Shown: in pieces, positions 12,675 to 21,104 of the stretch
Layout: each line of letters begins with the position of its first letter
How positions within the stretch are numbered: position 1 is the first letter of the stretch
DNA from: Desmodus rotundus
Lineage: Eukaryota > Chordata > Mammalia > Chiroptera > Phyllostomidae
Assembly (NCBI RefSeq): GCF_022682495.2
Contig: NC_071390.1
Location: 150,140,583 to 150,204,582 of the forward strand
Direction: 5' to 3'
Length of the DNA stretch: 64,000 bases
Program-made: the position numbers and the translations under genes
The notes under the pieces: generated by a model
The model's input: the letters and a program-made list of their open reading frames with translations, nothing else
Databases searched by the model: none
What the model was told of the DNA's origin: nothing

Positions 12675-12990
12675 ATTCATGTTCAATTCACTCAACAAAT
12701 ATTTGTTGAGCACCTACTATGTGCCAGCACTGTACCCAGGCTCTGGGGACACTGTAGTGAATGGCCAGGCAAGATCTCTGTTTCATGATGCTTACATTTT
12801 GGTGGGAAGAGAGACAATAAATGAGGTAATTTCTGCTAGCGATAAGTGCCAAAAAGAAAGAGGAGGGTATGCGATTGAATGTCAGGGAAAGACACTCTGA
12901 GGAGGTGACAGTGGAGCTGAGACTCAAATGACAAGGAACTGGCCGAGCAAAGACCTGGGAGAAGTGTTGTTAACCAATGTGCGTTTTTCC
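12675..12990 (-). mobile_element. L2 LINE 3' region, antisense
   Basis: One of the clearest L2 copies here: tcactcaacaaatatttgtt, gagcacctactatgtgccag, ggctctggggacactgtagt, ttacattttggtggg, gagacaataaatgagg, then gaggaggtgacagtggagct and gagactcaaatgac. All are in the expected antisense L2 order. Confidence 0.85.
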
Positions 12991-12999
12991 AGTGGTTTG

Positions 13000-14035
13000 T
13001 CTATGCAAATATCCAGCTGTTTCTCATCTGGTCCCAAAGGAAAATGACGTAGAGAATGCTGTATTTGGCCAAAGATTTATAATTTAACCTTTCTGTTTCT
13101 AGAACCAATTCTTCCACAGGCATAGAAATACTCTTAACTCTTCAGTGCCCTCTGTTCTTTGAATTTAAAGATTCCTTGACGAGAAGACCCGATGGGTTGG
13201 GCTCCCTACTGAAATGGAGGACAGTAGTCGATATTAATCGGAACATGACAAAGGCCTCAGGAAGTGACCCTTCTCTAGACTCAGCATCCACGAGGCCCTG
13301 TCTCAAACGTTCTGTTCAAGCCCGGTCTCCGGAGAGACCAGGTCACATCCAGCAGATTGTGGCCACTTTATCTAAAGATAAAGTTGAAGGATGTCCTCAA
13401 ATATATTAAGATTTATGAAGAGGATGAACTGAGGGCTTCCACAGGGACGAGAGGATGTGCGCTCCCTGGGGGATTTGCCCAGATGGTCTTTTTTTCTTGG
13501 CTGTTCAGCTTAGTCCTGATTTCATGTAAGTTAATCCTCTTCAATAAAAGGAATTTATTTATGAAGTATATAAGTAAGTGTGGTTTAACTTTTATGCCTT
13601 TTTGAAAGTTTAAAAAAAATCCTTTGTCATATAAAGTGTCTCCGCATTAGATTCTAAAAGGGTGGTCACTATAATAATAAAAAAAAGCATTCTAAGGTGA
13701 ATTAAACTTTGGACTACAATACTTGAGGCAGTTAGTTATTTGATGCTCATCAGTAGAAATGGTAATTAAAAAAATAGGATAGGAATACATACCCCTTTGC
13801 CTTAGTGGGAGAGATGTAGTTCTGCTTCAACTAAGGAGACTTAGAGATGAAATCATCCCACCCCCTACAACTAATTTATGGCAAAAGCAACATTAAAAAA
13901 AAGTCTCAGACAAGGATCACTGGCAATCTTATCACCTAGTCAAAGTCATGGTCCACGTTCCCACCGTATCTTGTCATGTATGTTTTGTGCATTGAATATG
14001 TGCATATTTACAGCAATATTACAGACAGAATTTAA
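13000..14035. other. Unassigned sequence
   Basis: AT-rich in its second half with short A runs. No gene or assignable repeat seen. Confidence 0.4.
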
Positions 14036-14039
14036 TAAA

Positions 14040-14170
14040 AAAATAACATACCACTATTTTTCAGGCTCTGTCCTAAATCCTTCAAACACGTCAACTCATT
14101 TGATTCTCACAATGACCTTCTGAAACAGGTATTATTACTGACGAACTCACCTTACATGTTAAAAAATTGA
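14040..14170 (-). mobile_element. MIR fragment, antisense
   Basis: The series ttttcaggctctgtcctaaa, caactcatttgattctcaca and gaccttctgaaacaggtatt matches the antisense MIR pattern of tttaatcctcacaacaaccc followed by aggtaggtattattat. Confidence 0.65.
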
Positions 14171-14410
14171 AAGAATATTTTCTATTGCCTAGTCTATGTT
14201 TTGGCTTCAGATTATAATATTTCTCCCAAATTTTCATTTTACCTAGTATTTTTCTCCCCTTATTTCCCTCTCCCTCCCCACCTCACACTATGTCTATTTT
14301 TCTGCATCTTTTCTCCTCACATAATAAATGCATTGTGGGTATTTCTTTAGATCAATGGATATGGATCTAACTTGTTCTTTTTACATTGTTACTTAATATT
14401 TCATAGTATA

Positions 14411-14617
14411 GGCTGGATGGTGTGGCTCAGTGGACTGAGTGCCAGCCTGTGAACCAAAGGGTCCCGGTTTGATCCCAGTCTAGGGCACATACATGGGTTG
14501 CGGGCCAGGTCCCCAGTAGGGGGTGTGTGAGAGGCAACAACACAGTGATGTTTCTCTCCCTCTCTTTCTCCCTCCCTTCCTCTCTCTCTAAAAATAAATG
14601 AATAAAAGCTGTAAAAA
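14411..14617 (+). mobile_element. VES-type bat SINE (tRNA-derived), copy 1
   Basis: A tRNA-derived SINE of about 207 bp with an A-box-like tggctcagtggactgagt, a B box ggtttgatccc at 14466-14476, a vespertilionid-type body (cagtctagggcacatacatg, gttgcgggccaggtcccc), a CT-rich run and a short A-rich tail. It is flanked by a 16-bp target duplication with one mismatch: aatatttcatagtata at 14395-14410 and aatattccatagtata at 14618-14633. This is one of the strongest pointers to a bat genome. The small open frame overlapping it on the minus strand is not a gene. Confidence 0.93.
14466..14476 (+). promoter_or_regulatory. RNA polymerase III B box of the VES SINE
   Basis: ggtttgatccc fits the B-box consensus GGTTCRANNCC with one change (T for C at position 5). 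It is the internal promoter element expected in a tRNA-derived SINE. Whether this copy is transcribed cannot be read from sequence. Confidence 0.7.
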
Positions 14618-14639
14618 AATATTCCATAGTATAGGTGTT

Positions 14640-14712
14640 AACACATATATCCATATCTATATATCTATATTTATATCCATCTATATCTATCTGTTTATCT
14701 ATAACTATTTAT
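14640..14712 (+). repeat. TATC/TA-rich microsatellite
   Basis: Irregular tatc/tata repeats directly after the right target duplication of the VES SINE. The A-rich tail of a SINE is a common seed for such tracts, but here the tract lies beyond the duplication. Confidence 0.75.
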
Positions 14713-14714
14713 AC

Positions 14715-15695
14715 TGTGCATGTTTATTTCTAGAAGTAAAAATGCAGGATAAAAGAAACTGTATGTTTTTAATTTTAAAAGATACTGCCAGATTCATTTT
14801 CAAAATGGTGCAACAATTTAACTTCCTGCCAACGACATACGCACATAAATGTGTGTTTCCCTATATCCATGTCAGCAGTAGGTATTATCTTCATTTAAGT
14901 TTTTTGATATTTGAATGGGTAAAATGGTCTTGAAACAACTTAAACTTTCTTCCGGCTTTGAAATATTGTAGATTTGTACATTTTTGTTGGTAAATTTAAA
15001 TCAGTTTGTCATCATGTGATAGAATCATCAAAATAATAGGAAGTTAAAGAGTAATTGGAAGGAGATTTCATGACAGTTCTTAGTCCAATCAGCTGAAGGA
15101 CAGTGGGTCCACGGGGGTTTGGCCCAGGCCTCCAACACACTTAGGCAGGTGAAGGGTTTCCTGTGCAGAGACAGTCGGCTCCTCAGTGATCCTTCATTCA
15201 TTCCTCTGCCTGCTCAGGCCCTTCTCTCGCTGAGGAATCACTCACTTATCGGAGACAGTGCCCCTTCCCTGTAACTTTGCTTTTTTACCTCAATAAGGTA
15301 AAATGTGGGATCTCTAACTCTTATTTCCCTTTCAATTTTTATCTTCCTGGTGCCACCAAGAGTGCAAGGCAAAAAATGTTTTTAGTGGAATGGATAGACA
15401 AATGGAGTTTTTGAAAGAAAATACAGTATGGAGAAAACAGGATTTGGAGACAGTATGATAGTATATTGCTTATGCCTTCAATGTGAATAAGCTATTGGGA
15501 AAAACCACACATAACAATATCTTGTGCATGGGCCATCTAACCTTTTGGAATGAGAGATAAATATGAGTGAATTACTAACCGGTTGTCTGCAAAGCACTTA
15601 ATTCAATGATGAGATGAGAAAATATTTTCACCACTCAGTGGGTCTCATCTTTGCTTACATCCCTGTTCATGGTTACATCGCTACATAAATAGTAG
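14715..15695. other. Unassigned, AT-rich sequence
   Basis: The segment 14740-14930 (aaaatgcaggataaaagaaa onward) looks like an old decayed interspersed repeat that I cannot name. No gene seen. Confidence 0.4.
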
Positions 15696-15699
15696 ATGT

Positions 15700-15915
15700 A
15701 GAATATCTGTTGTGGACGTGGGCTCTGAAATCAGACAGACCTAGGTTCAAATCCCTGCTCTGTCTTTCCCTGTATAATTTTGATGTCGTTTAACTTCCAA
15801 GTGCCTTAATTTTTCTCATTGGTAAATGGAACTAATAATAGGATTTTACATGATTGTTATGATGATTAAATGAGTTAATTTTATAAAGTGTTTATAGTGT
15901 ATCTTAAAAATTACT
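15700..15915 (+). mobile_element. MIR SINE, sense
   Basis: A well-preserved MIR: gctctgaaatcagacagacc, taggttcaaatccctgctct, ttgatgtcgtttaacttcca, ttttctcattggtaaatgg, then gattaaatgagtta near the end. Tail positions are AT-rich. Confidence 0.85.
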
Positions 15916-16168
15916 ATATGCTCCTGGTCTAATACATAACATTTTTGATAATGATTTAATTTTTTGCCCAATAATAAAAATAGATTATGAATAACGTGTA
16001 GTATATCCAGACAGAAATAATCTTAAGACTAAATTCTGTAGGGAGTTTCAGATTTAAACACTCCTGATATCATAGTTTGGTGGTTAAAATACAGGCACTG
16101 GTGTCACAGAAGTATAGACTCAAGTTCCTGCTTTCTCACTTATTAACTGAGTAACCTGGGGCAAATTA

Positions 16169-16719
16169 TTGGGTTGGCCAAAAAGTTCATTTAGTTTGTA
16201 CCGTACGATGGCCCTAGTGGTGCTTATTTGCCCTTAAATTCATTCTAAACAATTTTGTTAGATTGTATTGTGACAGCTGTCACATCAGTGTACATTTAAA
16301 AAAAAACTTATCAAAATTGGTGATTTTCGTACAGCCATTTTAATATCGAAATTGGAAGAAAATACACAACATTTTGGGCATATTATGTTTTATTATTTCA
16401 AGAAAGGTAAAAATGCAACTGAAATGCAAAAACAGATTTTTGCAGTGCATGGAGGTGCTGTGAATGATTGAATGTGTCAAAAGTGGTTTGCAAAGTTTCC
16501 TGGTACTATTGACATTTTGGCCAAATAATTCGTTGCTGTGGGGCTGTCTTATGCATTGGAAGATGTTTAGCAGCACCCCTGGCCTCCACCCACTAGAGGC
16601 CATTAGAGGAAGATAGTTAACATACTCACAATATCCAAATCAATGAAGTTATTGGTGAAGATGAAAAATGTATCTTTTATATTATAGAAAAATCCATACT
16701 GACTTTTTGGCCAACCCAA
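16169..16719 (+). mobile_element. Short mariner derivative 1, containing MER20 sequence
   Basis: A 551-bp non-autonomous mariner with terminal inverted repeats ttgggttggccaaaaagt (left) and ctttttggccaaccc (right). It is inserted at a duplicated TA (16167-16168 and 16720-16721) within a MIR. The interior starts like a mariner 5' region and transposase N-terminus (gtgtcaaaagtggtttgcaa, a degraded CxKWFAKF-type segment). At about 16500-16606 the mariner sequence is replaced by sequence matching the MER20 end. Mariner sequence resumes at 16607 (catactcacaatatccaaa) and runs to the 3' end. Most of the transposase is missing, so it needed enzyme from elsewhere. Compare derivative 2 at 21049-25700, which has the same deletion junction but no MER20. 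Confidence 0.9.
16500..16606 (-). mobile_element. MER20-derived segment inside mariner derivative 1
   Basis: Reads tactattgacattttggcc, aaataattcgttgctgtgg, gctgtcttatgcattgga, agatgtttagcagcacccct and ggcctccacccactagaggc in succession. This is the reverse complement of the right half of MER20, a hAT element. It ends at no MER20 terminus on the inner side and has no hAT target duplication, so it is not a simple transposition into the mariner. Confidence 0.8.
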
Positions 16720-17142
16720 TACTTAATCTTTTAAAGCCTCAGTTTGTCTGTCAAACAGGATTGACAATGTTTTCTATTTCATTGAATTGTTTTGGGAATA
16801 AGATAACATATCTGTAAGCCTTGGCACAAAGTAAAAACTTAATGATAGCTATTATTATTATTTGGTTCTGTTCAATTTGGCATAAGAGTTGAAAAAATAA
16901 TTGTCAGATAAAGTGCACCTAAGTATAGCAACTGTAACTATTTCTAAAGGTTTAAAAAGGTTTTTTTTAAATATTTTTTTCAATTACAGTTTATATTCAT
17001 ATTTTTTTGTATTAGTTTTAGGTTTACAGCATGGTGGTTAGATAATCCTATACTTTACAAAGTGGTCCCCCCAATATTTTCAGTACCCACCTGATACCAC
17101 ACATAGTTATTACAATAATATTGATTATATTTCCTATTACTT

Positions 17143-17240
17143 TCAATATTAAGTAATATTGATAGAATTAAGTAATTCTATCATTACTTTCTATCAATAT
17201 TAAGTAATATTGATAGAAAGTCAATATTACTTTCTATCCC
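17143..17240. repeat. Cluster of three AG-loop hairpins in the L1 3' UTR
   Basis: Three adjacent inverted repeats share the same two-base AG spacer: tcaatatta/taatattga (17143-17151, 17154-17162), gatagaatta/taattctatc (17161-17170, 17173-17182) and actttctatcaatatta/taatattgatagaaagt (17186-17202, 17205-17221). All arms pair perfectly. Parts of the first unit recur as direct repeats in the third and again at 17222-17236. The other L1 copies in this window lack this block at the equivalent place. Confidence 0.9.
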
Positions 17241-17433
17241 TGAGACTGTTTTGTAACTACCAGTTTGTACTTCTCAATTCCCTTCACCTTTTGCATCTAG
17301 TCCCTAAATCCCCTTCCCCCCCAGCAACCATCAATAGGTTCTCTGTATCTATGAGTCTCTTTCTGTTTTGTTTGTTCATTTATATTGGTTTTAGATTCCA
17401 CATATAAGTGAAATCATATGGTATTTGCCTTTC

Positions 17434-17830
17434 TTATTCTGACTGACTTATTTCACTGAGCATAATACACTCTAGGTTCATCCATGCTGTTAGCAATGGT
17501 AAAATGTTGTTCTTTTTTATGGCTGAGTAGTATTCCATTGTGTAAATGTACCACCACTTTTTTATCTGCTCCTCTATCGACTTGGGCTGCTTCCATATCT
17601 TGGCCATTGTAAATAATGCTGCAGTGAACATAGGGCTGCATATATTCTTCTGAATTAGTGTTCTGGGTTTCTTCAGATATATCCCCAGAATTGGAATCAC
17701 TGGGCCAAAAGGCAGTTCCACATTTAATATTTTGAGGAAACTCCCTACTGTTTTCCACAATGGATGCACCAGTCTGCATTCCTACCAATAGCGCAAAAGG
17801 GTTCCCTTTTCTCCACATCCTTGCCAGCAC
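17434..17830 (-). pseudogene. L1 ORF2 C-terminal remnant
   Basis: Two overlapping minus-strand frames together cover the last 130 or so residues of L1 ORF2p, the region after the reverse transcriptase domain. Recognisable residues include KIWKQPKSIEEQIKKWWY, IYTMEYYSAIKK and AWMNLECIMLSEISQSE. The homology passes from one frame to the other, so at least one frameshift has occurred. No endonuclease or reverse transcriptase domain is included, and this copy cannot retrotranspose itself. Confidence 0.88.
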
Positions 17831-17954
17831 TTGTTGTTTATTGGTTTATTGATGACAGCCATTCTGAGAGGTGTGAGGTGATAGCTCATTGTGGGTTTAA
17901 TTTGCATTTCTCAACGATTACCAGCATTGAGCACTGAAGGTGTTTTTTAAATTC

Positions 17955-20340
17955 AAGAACTTTATGAAGCTGACAAAAACTTTGTTGAAAATCACTGAAA
18001 TTTAAAGGATGTGCCATCTTCGTTTGCCTCTCATGAGGGTAAAAATTACCCCCAAACACTGGTTTTGGGCTAGTCTGGATGAATCTCATTGTCAGTTTTG
18101 GGGATACACTAGGAGATCCCATTTTGTCTCAGACCACTTAGTAGCATTAGGGTGTCTTCATTTAATGTCAGGGTTTTAAATACTCACTGTAGAAGGTTCT
18201 TAGACTTTGGTTTTACATTTGTTGAGGATACAGTCTTCCAGAACTCAGTTAAATCAGGGTTTGACTTGGAAGCCCTGTTTTCCCTCACCGCGCTTGGCTG
18301 AACACCACCTCCGCACCTGAGCAGTTGAATGCAAATGGCTGTGTGTTGCTACAGCTGTCTCTCTGCCCTGCTGCCTCTTTCTGCAGCTTTGCATTCTCAG
18401 GCCACTCACCAAGATAATTTTAAAATAGCATTTTTTTTTAGTGCGTTCTGGTAATGAGGACACTTAAATCTTTTTGGGGCGGAAAAATCCACTTTTTGTG
18501 GGAGTCAGAGGCCAAAATATCCCTCCCCTCTTGGGTGGCCCATCACACTTCCTGGAAACACAAATAAACATCCATCCTAACCTTTTCCTCACTCCCGTAG
18601 TTCAGGTTGTTTCTGCTTAATCACGTACTGTTTAATTTCCAATACCATGTAAGCTATTCATGTTTACTGTAGAAAACTTGAAAACATGCAGGAAAGATCG
18701 AGATAAAAAATCACTCCCCAAAGATAACACCTGTCACATTTCAGAGAATTACTTTCCAGTCCTTCATAGTCTTTTTCCTTTATTCTTATTATTTTAAAAA
18801 TATGAATTAGAGAGCATACTTTTTCAAAAAATATTTTCTTTACTGATTAATTTAACTGGACATTATAATAAGTGTTTCTCTATGATTTGTGAAATTCTTT
18901 GTAGATATAACCAAAATGATCTTTACTGAGTTTTTACTTATTACAAGAATGAAACATGTTATTAAAATTAAGTAAGCTCACATAGAAACCCATTAAAGCC
19001 AAGCACAGTCCCACCGCTCAGAGACATGGGATTTATTTTTATGGATGATTATTTTATTTTGTTCATTCCTATTGGATGCTGACCTTTGATATCGTTGGAT
19101 ATAATTTTACATTACTGCCTGATGGCCTGATCTTATCTTGCTGGTACCTGCTGTCTTTTCCTTGTTTCTGCTGTGAGTCTTAAGTGCCTGGAGGTTGGGG
19201 AGAATTTCTGTCACCCTAATCCCCAGTCTGCTGCTCAGAACCCAACACTACAGATGTTGGCTGGATACTGATGCAGGTACGAACCATGAGGGCAGCTATG
19301 TGACTGCGGAGGGACTCTGTGTCCCAGGCAGCAATCTGCAGTGCACCCAAGGTCAACAGTGTTCCTTGTGACTTTCTATCCCAAACCCATTCTATGCCAT
19401 CACTGATTATAAGGGACATTTTGTAGCACAAAGCTCATAAAGTCCCTGCACTTCCATGTTGAATCATGCAATCAGAAAGGAAGTTACCTCATAATTGAAT
19501 AAGGCAAAAATGAGCATTTTACCATTATCTCGTGTTTTATCACTGGCTTGAGTTAACAGTTCTGCCCTTTTGCTTAAGGACAGTGGGCTCTCTCACATTT
19601 GGCATTTTCCAGGGCAGTCCTGATTTCGAATCCTTTGTACAGGTGGCCCTCTTACGGACATTAGTTTCTGTCAGGCATTCACATCCAGATTCCTGGTTCT
19701 GGAAATCTGGTAGTGGTGGCTGTGCCCTTTTTTTCTGGGGAGCTGGGACCAGCTCACTTGAGCTTCTTCCCTCAGCAACTGTCGGCCTCCCTCCAAGTCA
19801 CAGTTCCAGGGTTCTCAAGCTTTGTTTCAAAGGAGGCCAGAACCTATTATCCTCTCTGCAGAACATCAGAAGGGGCAACTCTACGCCCTAATTTGAGTTA
19901 GAAATGCTTTTCATGGTGGTAAACATACATTTCACATGCAAATTTTAATCTAAAAAAATAACATATGCATGGCTTTCATAATATTTTAATACAAAAAGTT
20001 TGAAGCTCTTGACTAACTTTGCTCAGGGTCATCCAGGCCTCCTCGCTGGCCATTTGTCCAAACTAGGCTTCCCTAAATCATGTAATGAACAGCAGTTGAC
20101 ACAAGGGATTCCTTTCTCCCTGACGCGCTTTTCTTTTCATGGCTCCTGATATGCTACCCACCTTGGTGTCTCCTTACCTCACTGGCTACCCCATGCTGAG
20201 TAGGAAGAGTCTGCTTCCCTAGGAGACGTGGAAGGCAGTGACTTGGAAGCAGTTGCCTCCTTTCCTGAAAACATTCACCTGACTCTCCGTGCCCCTCATG
20301 CTTCCCCCACCTTCAGGTTCTACAAATGAAAGAGGAGATA
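17955..20340. other. Unassigned sequence
   Basis: About 2.4 kb with no gene recognised. The part around 18650-18790 (gtagaaaacttgaaaacatg, gataacacctgtcacatttc) resembles an old mammalian interspersed repeat I cannot name. A similar fragment lies near 12580-12660. Confidence 0.4.
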
Positions 20341-20344
20341 GTCC

Positions 20345-20543
20345 AAGCAACTCTGGTCTGGCTCTGCAGGCAGGCAGAGTGGTTACAGGTGGGTCTGCTT
20401 CCTGTCTCCATTAAGTCACAAGTGCTTGGACCCTCAGCCTCCTGATTTGTAAAATGGGAATAACAGTAGTTCCAACCTCACCCCTTTGTTGTGAATATTA
20501 AGTTCTCTAAGGCAGTGGGTGGTGAATATTAAATGCTCTAAGG
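20345..20543 (+). mobile_element. MIR fragment, sense, with a 31-bp tandem duplication
   Basis: Contains gtgcttggaccctcagcctc, ctgatttgtaaaatgggaat and aacagtagttccaacctcac, the MIR core. The end is duplicated in tandem: copy 1 at 20491-20521 and copy 2 at 20522-20552, sharing gtgaatattaa and ctctaaggca. The unit crosses into the first bases of the adjacent MER20. Confidence 0.75.
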
Positions 20544-20757
20544 CAATGCTCAATATTTTTGTCCCCACCCTGCAGATATCTGGAGACATTTTTGGGGTCA
20601 CAATACAAGTGGGGCGGGGTGGTAGAGAGGCCACAACTAGCATCTAGTGGTGAGAGGCCAAGGATGCTGCTACACATCCTACAATGCACAGGGCAGTCCC
20701 CACAACAAAGGATGATGCAGCCCAAAATGTCAATAGTGCTGAGGCTGAGACATTCTG
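20544..20757 (+). mobile_element. MER20 (hAT-Charlie DNA transposon)
   Basis: About 214 bp, near full length: a degenerate start caatgctcaa, then ctggagacatttttggggtc, actagcatctagtggtgaga, gatgctgctacacatcctac, aatgcacagggcagtcccca and cccaaaatgtcaatagtgct. It is flanked by an 8-bp duplication with one mismatch, ctctaagg (20536-20543) and ctataagg (20758-20765), as expected for hAT insertion. The family is known for supplying regulatory sites in some mammals; nothing here shows that this copy does. Confidence 0.88.
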
Positions 20758-20765
20758 CTATAAGG

Positions 20766-21046
20766 CATGACAAGTGTTTAGCTCAATGCTTAAGAAATGT
20801 CAGTGTCATCATTTTCATTGCTGCTCTTCTATGCAGCTGCTCCCCTATCAAAGCAATAAATATTCTTTTCTGTTACTTTTAGAAAGAAAATTGACTTTAG
20901 CCTTTTGACCTGTGATGCAAGAATGCTACTCAAAAGTGCAAACATTGACGGGAAAGCTGTGCATGTAACAACATGGCCAAGTGAAGAAAACGAGAAAAGG
21001 CAAATTGTCCAATACCTCAATTAAACACTAACTAGAGAAAATTATA
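20766..21046. other. Unassigned sequence before the mariner nest
   Basis: Short unique stretch between MER20 and the mariner. No feature recognised. Confidence 0.4.
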
Positions 21047-21104
21047 TATTGGGTTGGCCAAAAAGTCTATTTCATTTTTTTCCCATAAAATAAAAGACAT
21101 TTTT

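Larger units (their letters stand above)
16070..16862 (+). mobile_element. MIR SINE, sense, split by a mariner
   Basis: The left part (16070-16168) has ggtgtcacagaagtatagac, ctcaagttcctgctttctca and gagtaacctggggcaaatta. The right part (16720-16862) has acttaatcttttaaagcctc, agtttgtctgtcaaacagga, attgttttgggaataagata and a terminal tattattattatt. Removing the mariner and one TA restores gcaaattacttaatctt, as expected for a MIR. Confidence 0.85.
16973..17936 (-). mobile_element. L1 3' end, antisense, 5'-truncated
   Basis: Reading on the minus strand, this holds the C-terminal part of L1 ORF2 (frames at 17434-17769 and 17453-17830, with motifs MWKQPK-like and YTMEYYSAIKK) and then the 3' UTR to an A-rich end. 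A 16-bp target duplication with one mismatch flanks it: aaggttttttttaaat (16957-16972) and aaggtgttttttaaat (17937-17952). The ORF2 piece is frame-disrupted. An unusual hairpin cluster at 17143-17240 interrupts the 3' UTR. Confidence 0.92.

Noticed and set aside
14427..14654. 75-residue minus-strand frame
   Set aside because: It is the reverse reading of a VES SINE with its CT-rich run.
20544..20757. Nearby MER20 as direct donor of the MER20 piece in mariner derivative 1
   Set aside because: The two MER20 segments differ at many positions, so this copy is not an obvious recent source.
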